Positions 47,377 through 57,199 of a stretch of 59,973 nucleotides of DNA are shown piece by piece (positions within the stretch are counted from its first letter, which is position 1; the number at the start of each line of letters is the position of its first letter). The notes under the pieces are model-generated. The model made no database searches. It saw only the letters and a program-made list of their open reading frames with translations, and had not been told where the DNA came from. Source of the DNA: NORP240 sp942492445 (GTDB lineage: Bacteria; Pseudomonadota; Gammaproteobacteria; Pseudomonadales; Pseudohongiellaceae); the NCBI GenBank assembly GCA_942492445.1, contig CALOEW010000039.1, positions 1 through 59,973 of the forward strand, in the 5' to 3' direction. A program made the translations under genes and the position numbers.

Positions 47377-48161
47377 CCCCCGAGCCGATCGCTGCAACGT
47401 TCCAGAACCATCGCACTGTCCCGCACCTGGCCCGGATCCAGCGGGCTGTCGATTTCCCGTATCACGCAGCTGACTTTGCTGGCATCGGCTTCACAGTGCA
47501 GCGCCAGCGCAAGTCGGTGGGATGAATCGGTAAACAGCCAGAACAGCCAGTCCGCAGCTGCTCCGCCACCGTCGGCGGCAACCTTCGCAGTGATCGCATC
47601 GGGGCCCGGCAGTGTGAATTCTATTTCCCCAAGGGCGGGAACCAGTGCACCACCGCGAGCCTTGGAAAATGCTTCTTTGAGAGTCCAGAGTTCAAAAAAA
47701 CCGCTCCCCCTCCGTTCCGGCGCCAGGTCACATAAAAACCCGTACTCCTGCTGATGAAAGTAGCGCTTCGCCACCGCCAGTGTGTTTCTACGTGAAGTGA
47801 TTCTTTCCACGTCAACGCCAACGTCCGGCCAGCAGGACACGGCCATGGCCAGCCAGCCTTCACAATGGGACACGTTAAAGTACAGGGGAGTCGAAAGCAG
47901 CGGGCCGGCAATGTAGGGTTTACCGTATTCATTACTGGAGAAATGCCAGTCGACCGGTGCAACATCGGGACAGTAACCGGACAGCACGCTGCGCACCAGC
48001 GTCCTGGTCAGCTGGTAGCGCAGTCGACCTGATGCAGTGGCAAAGCGGCTGCTCCGTTGCCATTCGCCGGCACTCAGCCTCATGGACTGTGGCGTCAAAT
48101 CACCCAGGCGGAATTGCTCCAGGTTCAAAAGCCACAGGTGTATATTCCCACTGTCGGGCAT
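47355..48161 (-). CDS. Sfp-type 4'-phosphopantetheinyl transferase
   Basis: This enzyme attaches phosphopantetheine from CoA to carrier-protein serines. Motifs are FNVSHCEGW, GVDVERI (metal-binding Asp/Glu) and ELWTLKEAFSKARGGAL (WxxKEA). The Sfp/AcpT-like length is about 268 aa. Start 48161 is preferred (GGGGCG upstream, removes overlap with the next gene); an in-frame ATG at 48224 would add 21 residues. No polyketide or peptide synthetase is in the window, so its carrier protein is unknown. Confidence 0.87.
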   Translation of the reverse strand: MPDSGNIHLWLLNLEQFRLGDLTPQSMRLSAGEWQRSSRFATASGRLRYQLTRTLVRSVLSGYCPDVAPVDWHFSSNEYGKPYIAGPLLSTPLYFNVSHCEGWLAMAVSCWPDVGVDVERITSRRNTLAVAKRYFHQQEYGFLCDLAPERRGSGFFELWTLKEAFSKARGGALVPALGEIEFTLPGPDAITAKVAADGGGAAADWLFWLFTDSSHRLALALHCEADASKVSCVIREIDSPLDPGQVRDSAMVLERCSDRLGGQGRELP

Positions 48162-48193
48162 TGTCGCCCCGACTTCTTTACTGCACTGTTCAT

Positions 48194-48968
48194 TCACAGG
48201 GCTGTGCTCCGGGGAAATACACATTGCAGTTTCTTGGCGGAAATTCTGGTTTCGGACGGATAGCCGAAGGCGTTGTTGACGTAGTGGATGCCGGCAATGG
48301 TTTTCGACTGATTCACATGGCTGTGCCCGTAAACATGAATATCGGGATTCAGCTGCGTAACCTGATCGCCCAGTCCCCTGCTGCCGAGCACCGGATAAAG
48401 GAATCGTTTGCGGGCGGGAATGCTATCGGGCATCAGACCGATGTCGGGAACGAAGTGTGAATAACTGATTACCGTCCGGTTGGACTCGCCCAGACTGGCG
48501 GTATTCTGCGCCAGGAAATGGCGATTTACCTTGGCGCTGCTATCCAGTTCCCCGGGCCAGGTGCAGGCCCGGTAGTCCCGCCATGCCTCTGCGCAAATGC
48601 CTGTCCGGCAGGGCGAAGGAGTAGTCATACCAGCCGAGCAGGGGCACCAGTGACAGGCCCCTTTCCCGATACAGATCGACAACCACATCCATTGAGCGGC
48701 ACAATGACCGGACCGCCGCGAACTTTTCCAGGGAACAGTCGAGGGGGGAATTCCTGATCCAGAACTCATGGTTACCGGGAATAAAACAGAGGCGCCGGAA
48801 CTTCCGCAGCAGCACTTCAAAGGTTTCCGCCAGCCGGGCAAGGTCGTCACTGACATCACCGGCCAGGATCAGAATATCATTCTGGTAATCCGCGCCGGAA
48901 AGTGCACGCAACCAGGCCAGGTTTTCCGGGTAGTCCACGTGGATGTCTGAAATCGCATGAACACGCAT
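48194..48968 (-). pseudogene. Calcineurin-like metallophosphoesterase, one frameshift
   Basis: The N-terminal piece starts MRVHAISDIHVDYPENL with the DxH motif, then ILAGDVSD and FIPGNHEFW (GNHE). The C-terminal piece, in another frame, has SYSHFVPDIG and HVYGHSHVNQSKTI (GHSH), completing the metal site. One extra base near 48585 (AGAGGCATGG) explains the split. The joined protein is about 258 aa. It may be a real lesion or a sequence error; see the cluster of indels downstream. Confidence 0.78.
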
Positions 48969-49012
48969 ACTGATATACTGTGAACTTCTGAAGAAAACTC
49001 CGGAGCAATGTT

Positions 49013-49636
49013 ATGCCTGGCGGTCAGACCGCAACGCTGGACACCTTACTGGATCAGGTCAGGCGCTGCAATCTCTGCGCGGGTAAGTTACCACACCAGC
49101 CGAGGCCCGTATTACGAGCGAAGGCAAGTGCCCGGATCCTGGTCGTCGGACAGGCCCCCGGAACCCGGGTTCACGCTAGCGGAATTCCCTGGAACGATGC
49201 CAGTGGCGTCCGTCTCAGGCAGTGGATGGGAGTCGACGAGGCGACGTTCTACGATGGGTCGGTAATCGCCATAGTACCCATGGGATTCTGCTATCCTGGC
49301 AAGGGCCGATCCGGCGATCTGCCACCGCGCCCGGAATGCGCCCGGACCTGGCACCGGCCTATTATGGAACTGTTACCGGAGATCAGGACAACGTTGCTGG
49401 TGGGTCAATATTCCCAGCGCCACTACCAGAAGGGCGCCTACACCAGTCTGACCGAACGGGTCCAGGACTGGCGCCACTTCGCACCGCGTCAATTTGTACT
49501 GCCCCACCCCTCCCCTCGCAATCAGTTGTGGCTGCGTCGTAATCCCTGGTTTGAAGAGGAAGTGGTACCGGAGCTGAAGACAACTATTCAACGGCTGCTG
49601 AAACCCCAAGGGTCTTACCGACCCAGGTGCGAATGA
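49013..49636 (+). CDS. Uracil-DNA glycosylase superfamily protein
   Basis: The 207-aa protein has motif A VVGQAPGTR and motif B HPSPRNQLW, with an N-terminal CNLCAG cysteine pair, as in DUF-type or family 4/5-like uracil-DNA glycosylases. The typical activator Asp/Asn after GQAPG is replaced by a less usual residue, so catalytic type is uncertain. The 3' end overlaps the convergent oxyR gene by 53 bp. Confidence 0.8.
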   Translation: MPGGQTATLDTLLDQVRRCNLCAGKLPHQPRPVLRAKASARILVVGQAPGTRVHASGIPWNDASGVRLRQWMGVDEATFYDGSVIAIVPMGFCYPGKGRSGDLPPRPECARTWHRPIMELLPEIRTTLLVGQYSQRHYQKGAYTSLTERVQDWRHFAPRQFVLPHPSPRNQLWLRRNPWFEEEVVPELKTTIQRLLKPQGSYRPRCE

Positions 49637-50513
49637 ACCGGGCCAAGGCCTGATAATCCTTGTCGCGGGGATCAGTACGTCGCCACGCCAGCCCGATTTT
49701 TCGCGCCACCCGACCGTCCTTGAATTTTTTTAACGAAAGTCCGGACTTGCCCAGAATGTCGGCCTTCACGGCGATTTCCGGCAACAGGGTGACACCAAGA
49801 CCATTGGCCACCATCTCCACCAGTGTATGCAGGCTCGTTCCCTGGTAGACCAGGTCCAGTTGCGGCGATTCCAGTTTGCAGGCTTCCAGCGCATGATCCC
49901 GCAGACAGTGTCCTTCTTCCAGCAGAAGCAGTTTCTCGCCCTGCAACTGCTTCTGCAGAACCCATTCCGCTTTCTGTAACGGATGATCCGGTGGCAACAG
50001 CAGCTCGAATTCGTCGCTGAACAGATTTTCAATGTGCATGTCGGGTAAAGGATACGGCAAGGCCAGCAGAATCAGGTCCAGTTCTCCCTGCTGCAGGCGG
50101 GTCAGCAGTTCCGCGCTGAGATCTTCCTTGAGAAACAGTTTCAGCTTCGGATACTGTCGGCGTAAATCTGTCAGCATCCTGGGTAACAGAAAGGGCCCGA
50201 TGGTAGGGATGACGCCCAACCGCACATCGCTGGTCAGAGGATCCTGACTGGCGTGAGCGATTGCTACCAGGTCTTCCGCATTGCCGAGCAACAGGCGCGC
50301 CTGTCGAAGAATTTTCTCTCCCAGGGGGGTGATCAACACGTTCTTCTTATTGCGCTCAAAAATGGTGACACCCAACTGCGACTCCAGTTCCTGAATCCCG
50401 GCGCTGAGCGTGGATTGGGTGACGTGACAGGCTTCCGCGGCCTTGCTGAAGTGGCGATGTTCCGCCACCGCGCACAGGTATTTAAGTTGCTTGAATGTTG
50501 GAAAAGAGGACAT
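49584..50513 (-). CDS. oxyR: Peroxide-sensing LysR regulator OxyR
   Basis: The 309-aa LysR-type factor has an N-terminal helix-turn-helix (HFSKAAEACHVTQSTLSAGIQELE). Its sensing cysteines are Cys203 and Cys212 in LLLEEGHCLRDHALEAC, the same spacing as Cys199/Cys208 of E. coli OxyR, and form a disulfide with H2O2. It is divergent from the rubrerythrin operon across 213 bp, which likely holds OxyR-controlled promoters. Confidence 0.93.
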   Translation of the reverse strand: MSSFPTFKQLKYLCAVAEHRHFSKAAEACHVTQSTLSAGIQELESQLGVTIFERNKKNVLITPLGEKILRQARLLLGNAEDLVAIAHASQDPLTSDVRLGVIPTIGPFLLPRMLTDLRRQYPKLKLFLKEDLSAELLTRLQQGELDLILLALPYPLPDMHIENLFSDEFELLLPPDHPLQKAEWVLQKQLQGEKLLLLEEGHCLRDHALEACKLESPQLDLVYQGTSLHTLVEMVANGLGVTLLPEIAVKADILGKSGLSLKKFKDGRVARKIGLAWRRTDPRDKDYQALARFIRTWVGKTLGVSAAVE

Positions 50514-50726
50514 ATAAGCTTATCGATAAAATCGATTCGTCACTGTGAAAAAATCAATTAGATTCTATAACTGAATTGTCGTAAGGTACACAGCTCAAAG
50601 ACCACGTCCGACCGTACTTTGTGGTCTCGAACAACTTTTCTGCCCGCCGCGAATGCAACCGGGTCCCATGAAAATGTAACCTGACGGTTTCGGACTACTT
50701 GTGAACAGACCTATAGGAGAACTGCT

Positions 50727-51147
50727 ATGTCATTGAAAGGATCAAAAACCGAAGAAAATCTGAAGGCCGCCTTCGCCGGTGAATCTCAGGCAAACCGACG
50801 TTATCTTTACTTCGCCCAGAAAGCGGATGTCGAGGGCTATAACGATGTCTCTGCGCTGTTTCGTTCCACCGCCGAAGGTGAAACAGGGCACGCTCACGGC
50901 CACCTGGAATACCTGGAAGAAGCAGGTGATCCGGCAACCGGCCTGGCCGATCGGCGGCACCGCCGACAACCTGAAAGCTGCCATTGCCGGTGAAACCCAC
51001 GAGTACACCGACATGTACCCGGGTATGGCGAAAGATGCCCGCGACGAAGGTTTCGATGAAATCGCTGACTGGATGGAAACCCTGGCAAAGGCGGAACGTT
51101 CCCATGCCAATCGCTTCCAGAAAGCGCTCGACAGCCTGGACAGTTAG
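50727..51147 (+). pseudogene. Rubrerythrin (short, without rubredoxin domain), one frameshift
   Basis: Rubrerythrins reduce peroxide at a di-iron site. The four-helix ferritin-like ligands are visible: AFAGESQANRRY, AEGETGHAHGHLEYLEE, then in the shifted frame AAIAGETHEYTDMY and AKAERSHANRF. One extra base near 50945 (CTGGCCG for CTGCCG) breaks GLPIGGTADNL. Restored length is about 139 aa, the short single-domain type. It lies next to oxyR, upstream of the Fe-S oxidoreductase and DUF3501 genes. Confidence 0.87.
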
Positions 51148-51251
51148 ACCGGAGTGTTCGGTTCCCGGGAGGTCGCCAGTGGTGGCTCCCGGGGCAACTT
51201 CCCTGAATTGCATACCGCACCAGACAGATGAATTGAATGACGAGGTGATTC

Positions 51252-52591
51252 ATGGCCAGTGAAGCAGGCAGAGAAGGCGGGCTGGAGTCCCCTACCCGGC
51301 ACCCGCTGAATCAGAATGATCCTGATTTCTGGGATGAAGCGGCACTGAACAAGGAACTGGAACGGGTATCGACATCTGTCATGGCTGTCGCCGTTGCGTC
51401 AGCCTGTGCAACGCCTTTCCAACCTTGTTCGACCTGGTGGACGAAAGCGAGACCATGGAAGTCGACGGCGTCGCTGTCGCCGATTACACCAAAGTGGTTG
51501 ACCAGTGTTACCTCTGTGACCTGTGTTACCTCACCAAATGCCCCTATGTGCCACCCCACGAATGGAACGTGGATTTCCCGCATCTGATGCTGCGCGCAAA
51601 GGCGGTCAAGTTCAAAAAAGGCGACACCAGGTTCCGCGACAATCTGATCACCAGCACCGACCTGATCGGCAAGGTGGCTCGCACCAATGATCAATGCCAC
51701 TGGTCAATGCCGCCAATCAGCAAAACCATTCGCGGGCTGCTGGACAAACCCTGGGCATTCACAAAGATGCCAAGCTTCCCGAATACGCCAGGCCCACCCT
51801 GCGCAAGAAACATGCCGCACTGGCGGAGAAGCGGCGAAGACCAAACCCACGCGATGCAGGGTCGCGACAAAGTCACCCTGTTCACCACCTGTTACTGCAA
51901 CTACAACCCGCCGGATATCGGGGATGACCTGATCACCGTGTTCGAACACAACGGGATCCCGGTCAGGATGACCGAGAAGGAATCCTGCTGCGGCATGCCC
52001 AAGCTGGAACTGGGTGATCTGAAAACCGTAGAAAAACTCATGGAACGGAACATTCCGGAATTGTACGAAAAGGCCCAGGCCGGTTATTCCATCATAGCAG
52101 CCGTACCCTCCTGCGTGCTGATGTTCAAACAGGAACTGCCGTTGATGTTTCCGGACGACGACCGGGTCGCCGCGGTGGCCGCGGCGTTCCACGATCCTTT
52201 TGAATACCTGTTCAAACTTAACAGGGCAGGTAAGTTGAACACCGAATTCAAGGTAGAACTCGGTGACATAAGCTATCACGTTGCCTGCCATCAACGGGTG
52301 CAGAATATTGGTCCGAAAACGAGACAGGTTCTGGAGCTGATTCCAGGAACAACAGTTAACAATATCGAGCGCTGCTCAGGCCACGATGGCACTTATGGTG
52401 TCAAGAAAGGAAACTTCGAATTTGCCAACAAGATTGCCACGCCAATCGTGAAACAGATCAAGCAGAAGCAGGCTGACCACTTTGGCAGTGACTGCCCGGT
52501 AGCTGGAAGACATATTGAAAACAACCTGGACAACGGCAAGCACCATGAACACCCGATCGAACTGCTCTGCAAGGCATATGGCCTCGACTGA
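51252..52591 (+). pseudogene. Fe-S oxidoreductase (GlpC/HdrD-like), several frameshifts
   Basis: The reconstructed product of about 446 aa has two ferredoxin-type clusters, CHGCRRCVSLCNAFP and CYLCDLCYLTKCPYVPP, and two CCG-type domains: TTCYCNYNPPDIG to CCGMPKLELGD, and a C-terminal ACHQRVQNIGPKTRQ region with CSGHDG. A missing base near 51369 breaks the first cluster from the start. Two offsetting indels near 51680 and 51835 shift about 50 residues (the other frame reads TLGIHKDAKLPEYARPTLRKK, as in homologues). It occurs between rubrerythrin and DUF3501, a recurring trio. Confidence 0.8.
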
Positions 52592-52638
52592 CCGATCGGA
52601 AGCTCACTCAATCAATTACCGAGGTTTACGCAAATATC

Positions 52639-53219
52639 ATGAAGAAAATTGCTATTGACGATCTGCAAAGCAACGAATCCTACGAGGCACAGCGGCCAGC
52701 ATTTCGAAAGGCCATGATGGAACACAAGAACAACCGTCGGGTTCAACTGGGTCCCAATGCCACTTTGCATTTTGAAGACTATATGACGATGCGCTACCAG
52801 GTGCAGGAACTGATGCGAGCGGAACAAATCACCGGTATGGAAGAGATTCGCGAAGAACTGGAAGCCTACAATCCTCTGATCCCGGATGGTCAGAACCTCA
52901 AAGTGACATTCATGCTCGAATACCCGGATGAAACTGAACGGCGCCAGCAACTGGGCAAATCTAATCATCGAAAATACAGTATCCGAATACATCGGCGAGC
53001 CCAGGATCCCGTTTACCCGATTGCCAATGAAGACCTGGTAAGGAGCACCGACGACAAAACCTCTTCTGTGCATTTTTTACGCTTCGAGTTCCCCAGACAG
53101 ACCATTGATGCAGCCAAGGACAGTGCCTCCTGGACCGTCACCTGCGAACATGAAAACCACAGTTACGACATCCGGTCCTTGTCCCGGTCAATGTCAGTCA
53201 CTGGTGTGACTTTGACTGA
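52639..53219 (+). CDS. DUF3501 family protein
   Basis: The product starts MKKIAIDDLQSNESYEAQRPAFRKAMMEHKNNRRV and has the conserved GPNATLHFEDYMTMRYQVQE, YNPLIPDGQNLKVTFMLEYPD and KTSSVHFLRFEF blocks of DUF3501. Its function is unknown; it repeatedly accompanies rubrerythrin and the Fe-S oxidoreductase. The frame as read continues to 53469, into the pspF coding region on the other strand, which is unlikely. A one-base shift near 53171 gives IPVLVPVNVSHWCDFD and a stop at 53217-53219, a more family-like end (inference). Confidence 0.75.
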
Positions 53220-53355
53220 CAGGCCCCGCCACTCTTTCAAACCTGCCCACTTTCCTGAGTGCGTATTCCTGGCGGGCCGACCCATGCCGGCGTTCATGGA
53301 GCTCGCCAGTAATCCCGGCGGCAGGCCAGCGGATTCGGCGGTTGATCAAAGGGTT

Positions 53356-54405
53356 TTAGCCCAGCAAATCGTATTTGCGCAAATATCCTCGCAGCTGATG
53401 ATAGCTGAGGCTCAGCTTCTCAGCGACTCTTTTCTGGTTGAACTGAGCTCTTTTTCATCGCCTCGTTGATCAGCTCGATTTCAAAGTTTTTCACCGTCTC
53501 CTTGAAATCGATCGACTGTCGACTTGGAATCACAATGCCATCGGCCTGCAGACCTACTAATCTGTTCGGCTCATCCCCGGCGCGCTCCCTGACCTTGATA
53601 GCAGCAGCCTTGCCCGGCTCTATAACACGGTAGGGCGAATCAAATGGATCTGAATATCAGTTCGTGACCTCTTCCTCTCCGTGCTGGTAGACGGCACGTT
53701 CGATGACATTTTTAAGCTCGCGGATATTACCGGGCCAGGAGTAGTTGAGCAACCGTTTTGCACCTTGCTCGAGAAACCTGCAAAATATTCACCACCAATC
53801 TCTTTCACCATGCCAACTGCAAAGTGTTCAGCAAGCACAAGTATGTCTTCTGCTCTTTCTCTGAGTGGCGGCAGAGTCACCACATCGAAGGCCAGACGGT
53901 CGAGCAGGTCTTCACGAAACTTGTTCTGGCGCGCGAGGTCAGGCAGGTCTTCGTTTGTTGCAGCGAGAATTCTTATGTTCACTGAAATAGTGTCATTGCC
54001 GCCGAGGCGCTCAAATTCACCATATTCAATCACTCGGAGAATCTTCTCTTGCACTGGCATAGCCGCGTTGGCCAACTCATCCAGAAACAGCGTTCCTCCA
54101 TCGGCTCGCTCGAATAAACCCTTACGCAGTTTTGTGGCACCGGTGAAAGCGCCGGCTTCATGTCCGAATAGCTGCGATTCCAGCAAAGATTCATTCATTG
54201 CCGCGCAATTGATCTTGAGGAAATTTTGCTGCCAGCGCTTGGACAGAAAATGCAGACGCGCGGCCACCAGCTCTTTGCCGGTTCCCCTTTCGCCCACAAT
54301 GAGCAATGGCTAATCAAGCGGCGCGACCAGCGAAATATGTTCCTGCATTTCCAGGAAACTGGCTGATTCACCAATCATGCGTGGGGCTGATCTGTTATCT
54401 GACAT
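53356..54405 (-). pseudogene. pspF: Phage-shock regulator PspF with stop codon and frameshifts
   Basis: PspF is the sigma-54 activator of psp genes. The start, MSDNRSAPRMIGESASFLEMQEHISLVAPLD, is followed by an in-frame TAG at 54310-54312. Then Walker A GERGTGKE, GAFTGATK (sigma-54 contact), FLDELANAAMPVQEK and LPPLRERAEDI follow. Frameshifts near 53760, 53670 and 53420 interrupt the rest. Other frames give KNVIERAVYQHGEEE and the C-terminal DNA-binding LSYHQLRGYLRKYDLLG. All parts exist in about 350 codons, so damage is recent or due to sequence error. It is divergent from pspA, as usual. Confidence 0.82.
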
Positions 54406-54700
54406 ATTAATCCATTAAAAACAGTTAGTTACAAAGAACCCTTGATTCGAATATCGATTCCTGACCAATCGACTGGCGACGGGACCTAAATCGATAGCGA
54501 AAATTACCATTTGTTAAGCTATTTGGCTATTCTCACCATGCCATGGAGTCACGCTATTGAAATTTAATCGTTAGTTATCAATAAGTTATTATTTTCGGAA
54601 AAGTTGGCACGCTCCCTGCTCTGTAGTTTGTAAACCGGTATAACTGAGTTTTGATTGCTAACCGTTTTGCACGACTACCGATCCTTTAGAGGTATCTACA
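54406..54700. other. pspF-pspA intergenic control region
   Basis: The 295-bp AT-rich region contains the sigma-54 promoter of pspA (54605-54621). PspF-binding upstream sequences and an IHF site are expected at about 54430-54590 by analogy with E. coli; I cannot delimit them. Confidence 0.5.
54605..54621 (+). promoter_or_regulatory. Sigma-54 (-24/-12) promoter of pspA
   Basis: TTGGCACGCTCCCTGCT has GG at 54606-54607 and GC at 54618-54619 with exactly ten bases between, matching the TGGCAC-N5-TTGC consensus except T-C at one position. It lies 80 bp before pspA and faces it, as expected for a PspF-driven operon. Confidence 0.82.
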
Positions 54701-55363
54701 ATGAGTATTTTTACCAGACTATCCGACATCGTAAATTCCAATATCAGCGCGCTGCTGGACAAGGCGGAGAATCCTGAAAAGATGATTCGCATGGTTATCC
54801 AGGAGATGGAAGAAACCCTGGTGGAGGTGCGCAGCGGCACTGCCAAGGTTATCGCTGAAAAGAAAACCCTGACCCGCCGCGCCGATCAGTTGCGCAAACA
54901 AGCGGCTGACTGGGAGCAGAAAGCCGAACTCGCCCTTTCCAAAGGACGCGAGGATCTAGCCAAAGCGGCCCTCGTTGAGAAAGCCAATATCACTGCCAGT
55001 GTCGACATTACCGAGGGTGACATGGTCAAGCTTGATGCAACTCTGGACAAGCTCAGTGTTGAGATCGAACAGCTGCAAGCCAAGCTTAATGATGCTCGCG
55101 CACGACAAAAGACAATAGTTATGCGTACACAAGCGACAACCTCACGACTGCATGTGAATCGACAGCTGCATAACTACTCTATTGACAATGCCATGGACAA
55201 ATTTGAGTATTACGAGAAGAAGATTGACCAGATGGAAGGTCAAATGGATAGCATCCATATCGAAAGCCGCGGCTTGCAGAGTGAATTTGAAGAACTGGCT
55301 CGCCAGGAAGCAATTGAGAAAGAGCTTGAAGGTTTGAAAAACAAACTTAAGGGCGGCGAGTAA
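54701..55363 (+). CDS. pspA: Phage shock protein A
   Basis: This 220-aa ESCRT-III-like peripheral membrane protein protects the inner membrane and, in E. coli, inhibits PspF. It starts MSIFTRLSDIVNSNISALLDKAENPEKMIRMVIQEMEETLVEVR and is almost entirely coiled coil (heptads through to about residue 215). AGAGGT precedes the ATG. Intact, unlike its regulator. Confidence 0.96.
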   Translation: MSIFTRLSDIVNSNISALLDKAENPEKMIRMVIQEMEETLVEVRSGTAKVIAEKKTLTRRADQLRKQAADWEQKAELALSKGREDLAKAALVEKANITASVDITEGDMVKLDATLDKLSVEIEQLQAKLNDARARQKTIVMRTQATTSRLHVNRQLHNYSIDNAMDKFEYYEKKIDQMEGQMDSIHIESRGLQSEFEELARQEAIEKELEGLKNKLKGGE

Positions 55364-55460
55364 GTAATCAGGCAGACTGTAGACGCAGCCTAACACTCGA
55401 TTAGTCAGTGTACTTAAAAAGTACTATTTGGAATAACCGCAACACAACTGGATTCATATC

Positions 55461-56405
55461 ATGGGAATACTGGAGTTCATCACATCAATTGTCGCTATGG
55501 CGTTGGGCGCGATAACTCTCTGGATAATTATCCTGCGTAAAGATCGACGCACTAAACGAATTGAACCAGAGGGTCAGTACAATATAAGTGAATTGTCAGG
55601 CATGGCTGAGTCGATGAAACAGCGCATCGATATTCTTGCCGGAATCGCCGATTATCTCGACATGCCGGTCGCGCTGGTACGGGTAATATTCATTATCAGC
55701 ATACTGACCTGGCCCACTCTGATAATCGCCTACTTTGTCCTGTATTTCTGGCTCGACAGGAACCTCAGCACGGAGAAAGTGTATGACTGGCTGAGCGGCA
55801 GCGCACCGACAAGGCACCTGAAAAACCTCGATTATCGCCGCCCCCTCTACCGGAACACCCGCAATCGGGTGATCGCCGGCGTCTGTAGCGGCGTGGCCGA
55901 TTACCTGGAAGTAAAACCGGTCCTGGTTCGAGGCACTGCAATCCTGGCAGCATTCATACTGGGCCCTTACGCACTGCTCGGCTATGCAGTCTGCTGGTTC
56001 GTGATGGATCCAAATCCGGCCCCACGATTCTCCAGACGCGGCCGCCGTCACTCCAGGCGCTGGAACCACTACAGCAGACGCAAATACCGTCATGGCTTTT
56101 CCTCCAGCAGACACAACAGCCGGGAGGAAGACGAAATTGAAGCCATGGCCTCGGAGGCCCACGTGGAGTCCATGGCGGATTTTGATTCCCGCTACGATCC
56201 GGAACCGGATTCCGTCACGGTGGATCTGGATCTTTCTCGCAGAGCCCGCAACGCGAAGCTATCCAGCGCCCGACACTCCGATAACGAAAAGTCTGTTGAA
56301 GAATGCGCTGACATCTACTTCGCGCTCGAAAACCGCATGCGGGAACTCGAGGCCTTTATCACCTCGAAGAAATTTCGCCTGCATTGCGAGATAAGCCGTA
56401 TCTGA
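55461..56405 (+). CDS. PspB/PspC-type fusion membrane protein
   Basis: The 314-aa protein appears to join a PspB-like N-terminus (one helix, ITSIVAMALGAITLWIIIL, then ELSGMAESMKQRIDILAG) to two PspC-like domains. The first spans about 57-98 (IADYLDMPVALVRVIFIISILTWP). The second spans about 125-180 (RNRVIAGVCSGVADYLEVKPVLVRG, LGPYALLGYAVCWFVMD). A basic then acidic C-terminal tail (about 185-300) follows. In E. coli PspB and PspC are separate inner-membrane sensors that recruit PspA. It lies 97 bp after pspA and is likely co-transcribed. Confidence 0.82.
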   Translation: MGILEFITSIVAMALGAITLWIIILRKDRRTKRIEPEGQYNISELSGMAESMKQRIDILAGIADYLDMPVALVRVIFIISILTWPTLIIAYFVLYFWLDRNLSTEKVYDWLSGSAPTRHLKNLDYRRPLYRNTRNRVIAGVCSGVADYLEVKPVLVRGTAILAAFILGPYALLGYAVCWFVMDPNPAPRFSRRGRRHSRRWNHYSRRKYRHGFSSSRHNSREEDEIEAMASEAHVESMADFDSRYDPEPDSVTVDLDLSRRARNAKLSSARHSDNEKSVEECADIYFALENRMRELEAFITSKKFRLHCEISRI

Positions 56406-56557
56406 TTCGGCGCCGCACTCTTTCAGCCAAAGCAGTCAATGCATTTCGAAGCGTCCTGTCGCCACACAGAAACTCCGGTATGTTGGAGTTTGCAGCGCCT
56501 CCGCTTCCAAGTACACTAGGGGTTCAGGAACCAATCCAGACCGATCCGAAGCCGTTT

Positions 56558-57151
56558 ATGAAGTTCTGCCACCATTGCGGCGGTTCCGTGCTGCAGCGAA
56601 TTCCCGAAGGTGATGACAAATTGCGCTATTGCTGTGATAGCTGCGACGTCGTGTTCTACCAGAATCCAAAGAATATCGTTGGTACTCTGCCTGTCCATGA
56701 GGATCGCGTGCTGCTCTGCAGGCGCGCTATCGAGCCGCGTCGGGGAAAATGGACCCTGCCTGCCGGCTTCATGGAGAACGGAGAGACGACCCTCGACGGT
56801 GCCATACGGGAGACCTCTGAAGAGGCTGGTGCCCGGGTCAGGGTGCAGCAGAACAATCTTTACACATTGTTTAATCTTCCCTACATCAACCAGGTGTACC
56901 TGTTTTTTCGCGCCCAGCTTCTCGACCTGAATTTTACGCCGGGAGCGGAATCACTAGAAGTTCAGCTGTTTACCGAAGCCCAGATCCCCTGGGATGAAAT
57001 TGCTTTTCCGGTCGTGCGAAGTACTCTCGAACATTACTTCCTGGACCGGCCCCTGCAACAATTTCCAGTGCGGATGTTCGATGTTTACTACGACGGCAAG
57101 AAGGGTATCAACACCCGCCTGGTCAGTCATAGCCATGGCAGGAAGCGGTGA
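56558..57151 (+). CDS. Nudix hydrolase with N-terminal zinc ribbon
   Basis: The product of about 197 aa starts MKFCHHCGG and has CxxC-x17-CxxC zinc-ribbon cysteines (FCHHCGG, RYCCDSC). The Nudix box GFMENGETTLDGAIRETSEEAGA matches GX5EX7REUXEEXGU. This layout resembles NudC/YfaO-like and zinc-ribbon Nudix families acting on NAD(H) or other nucleotide diphosphates; substrate is uncertain. ATG 56558 is chosen because it begins the zinc ribbon; the frame is open upstream to 56384, into the pspC-like gene end. Confidence 0.85.
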   Translation: MKFCHHCGGSVLQRIPEGDDKLRYCCDSCDVVFYQNPKNIVGTLPVHEDRVLLCRRAIEPRRGKWTLPAGFMENGETTLDGAIRETSEEAGARVRVQQNNLYTLFNLPYINQVYLFFRAQLLDLNFTPGAESLEVQLFTEAQIPWDEIAFPVVRSTLEHYFLDRPLQQFPVRMFDVYYDGKKGINTRLVSHSHGRKR

Positions 57152-57199
57152 CAGGCGGGCATCGATATTGAGCCCACAGGAACCAGCGTCAACACCAGC

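Noticed and set aside
51252..51587. Programmed frameshifting in the Fe-S oxidoreductase gene
   Set aside because: No slippery heptamer is seen at the break, and neighbouring genes have similar random indels.
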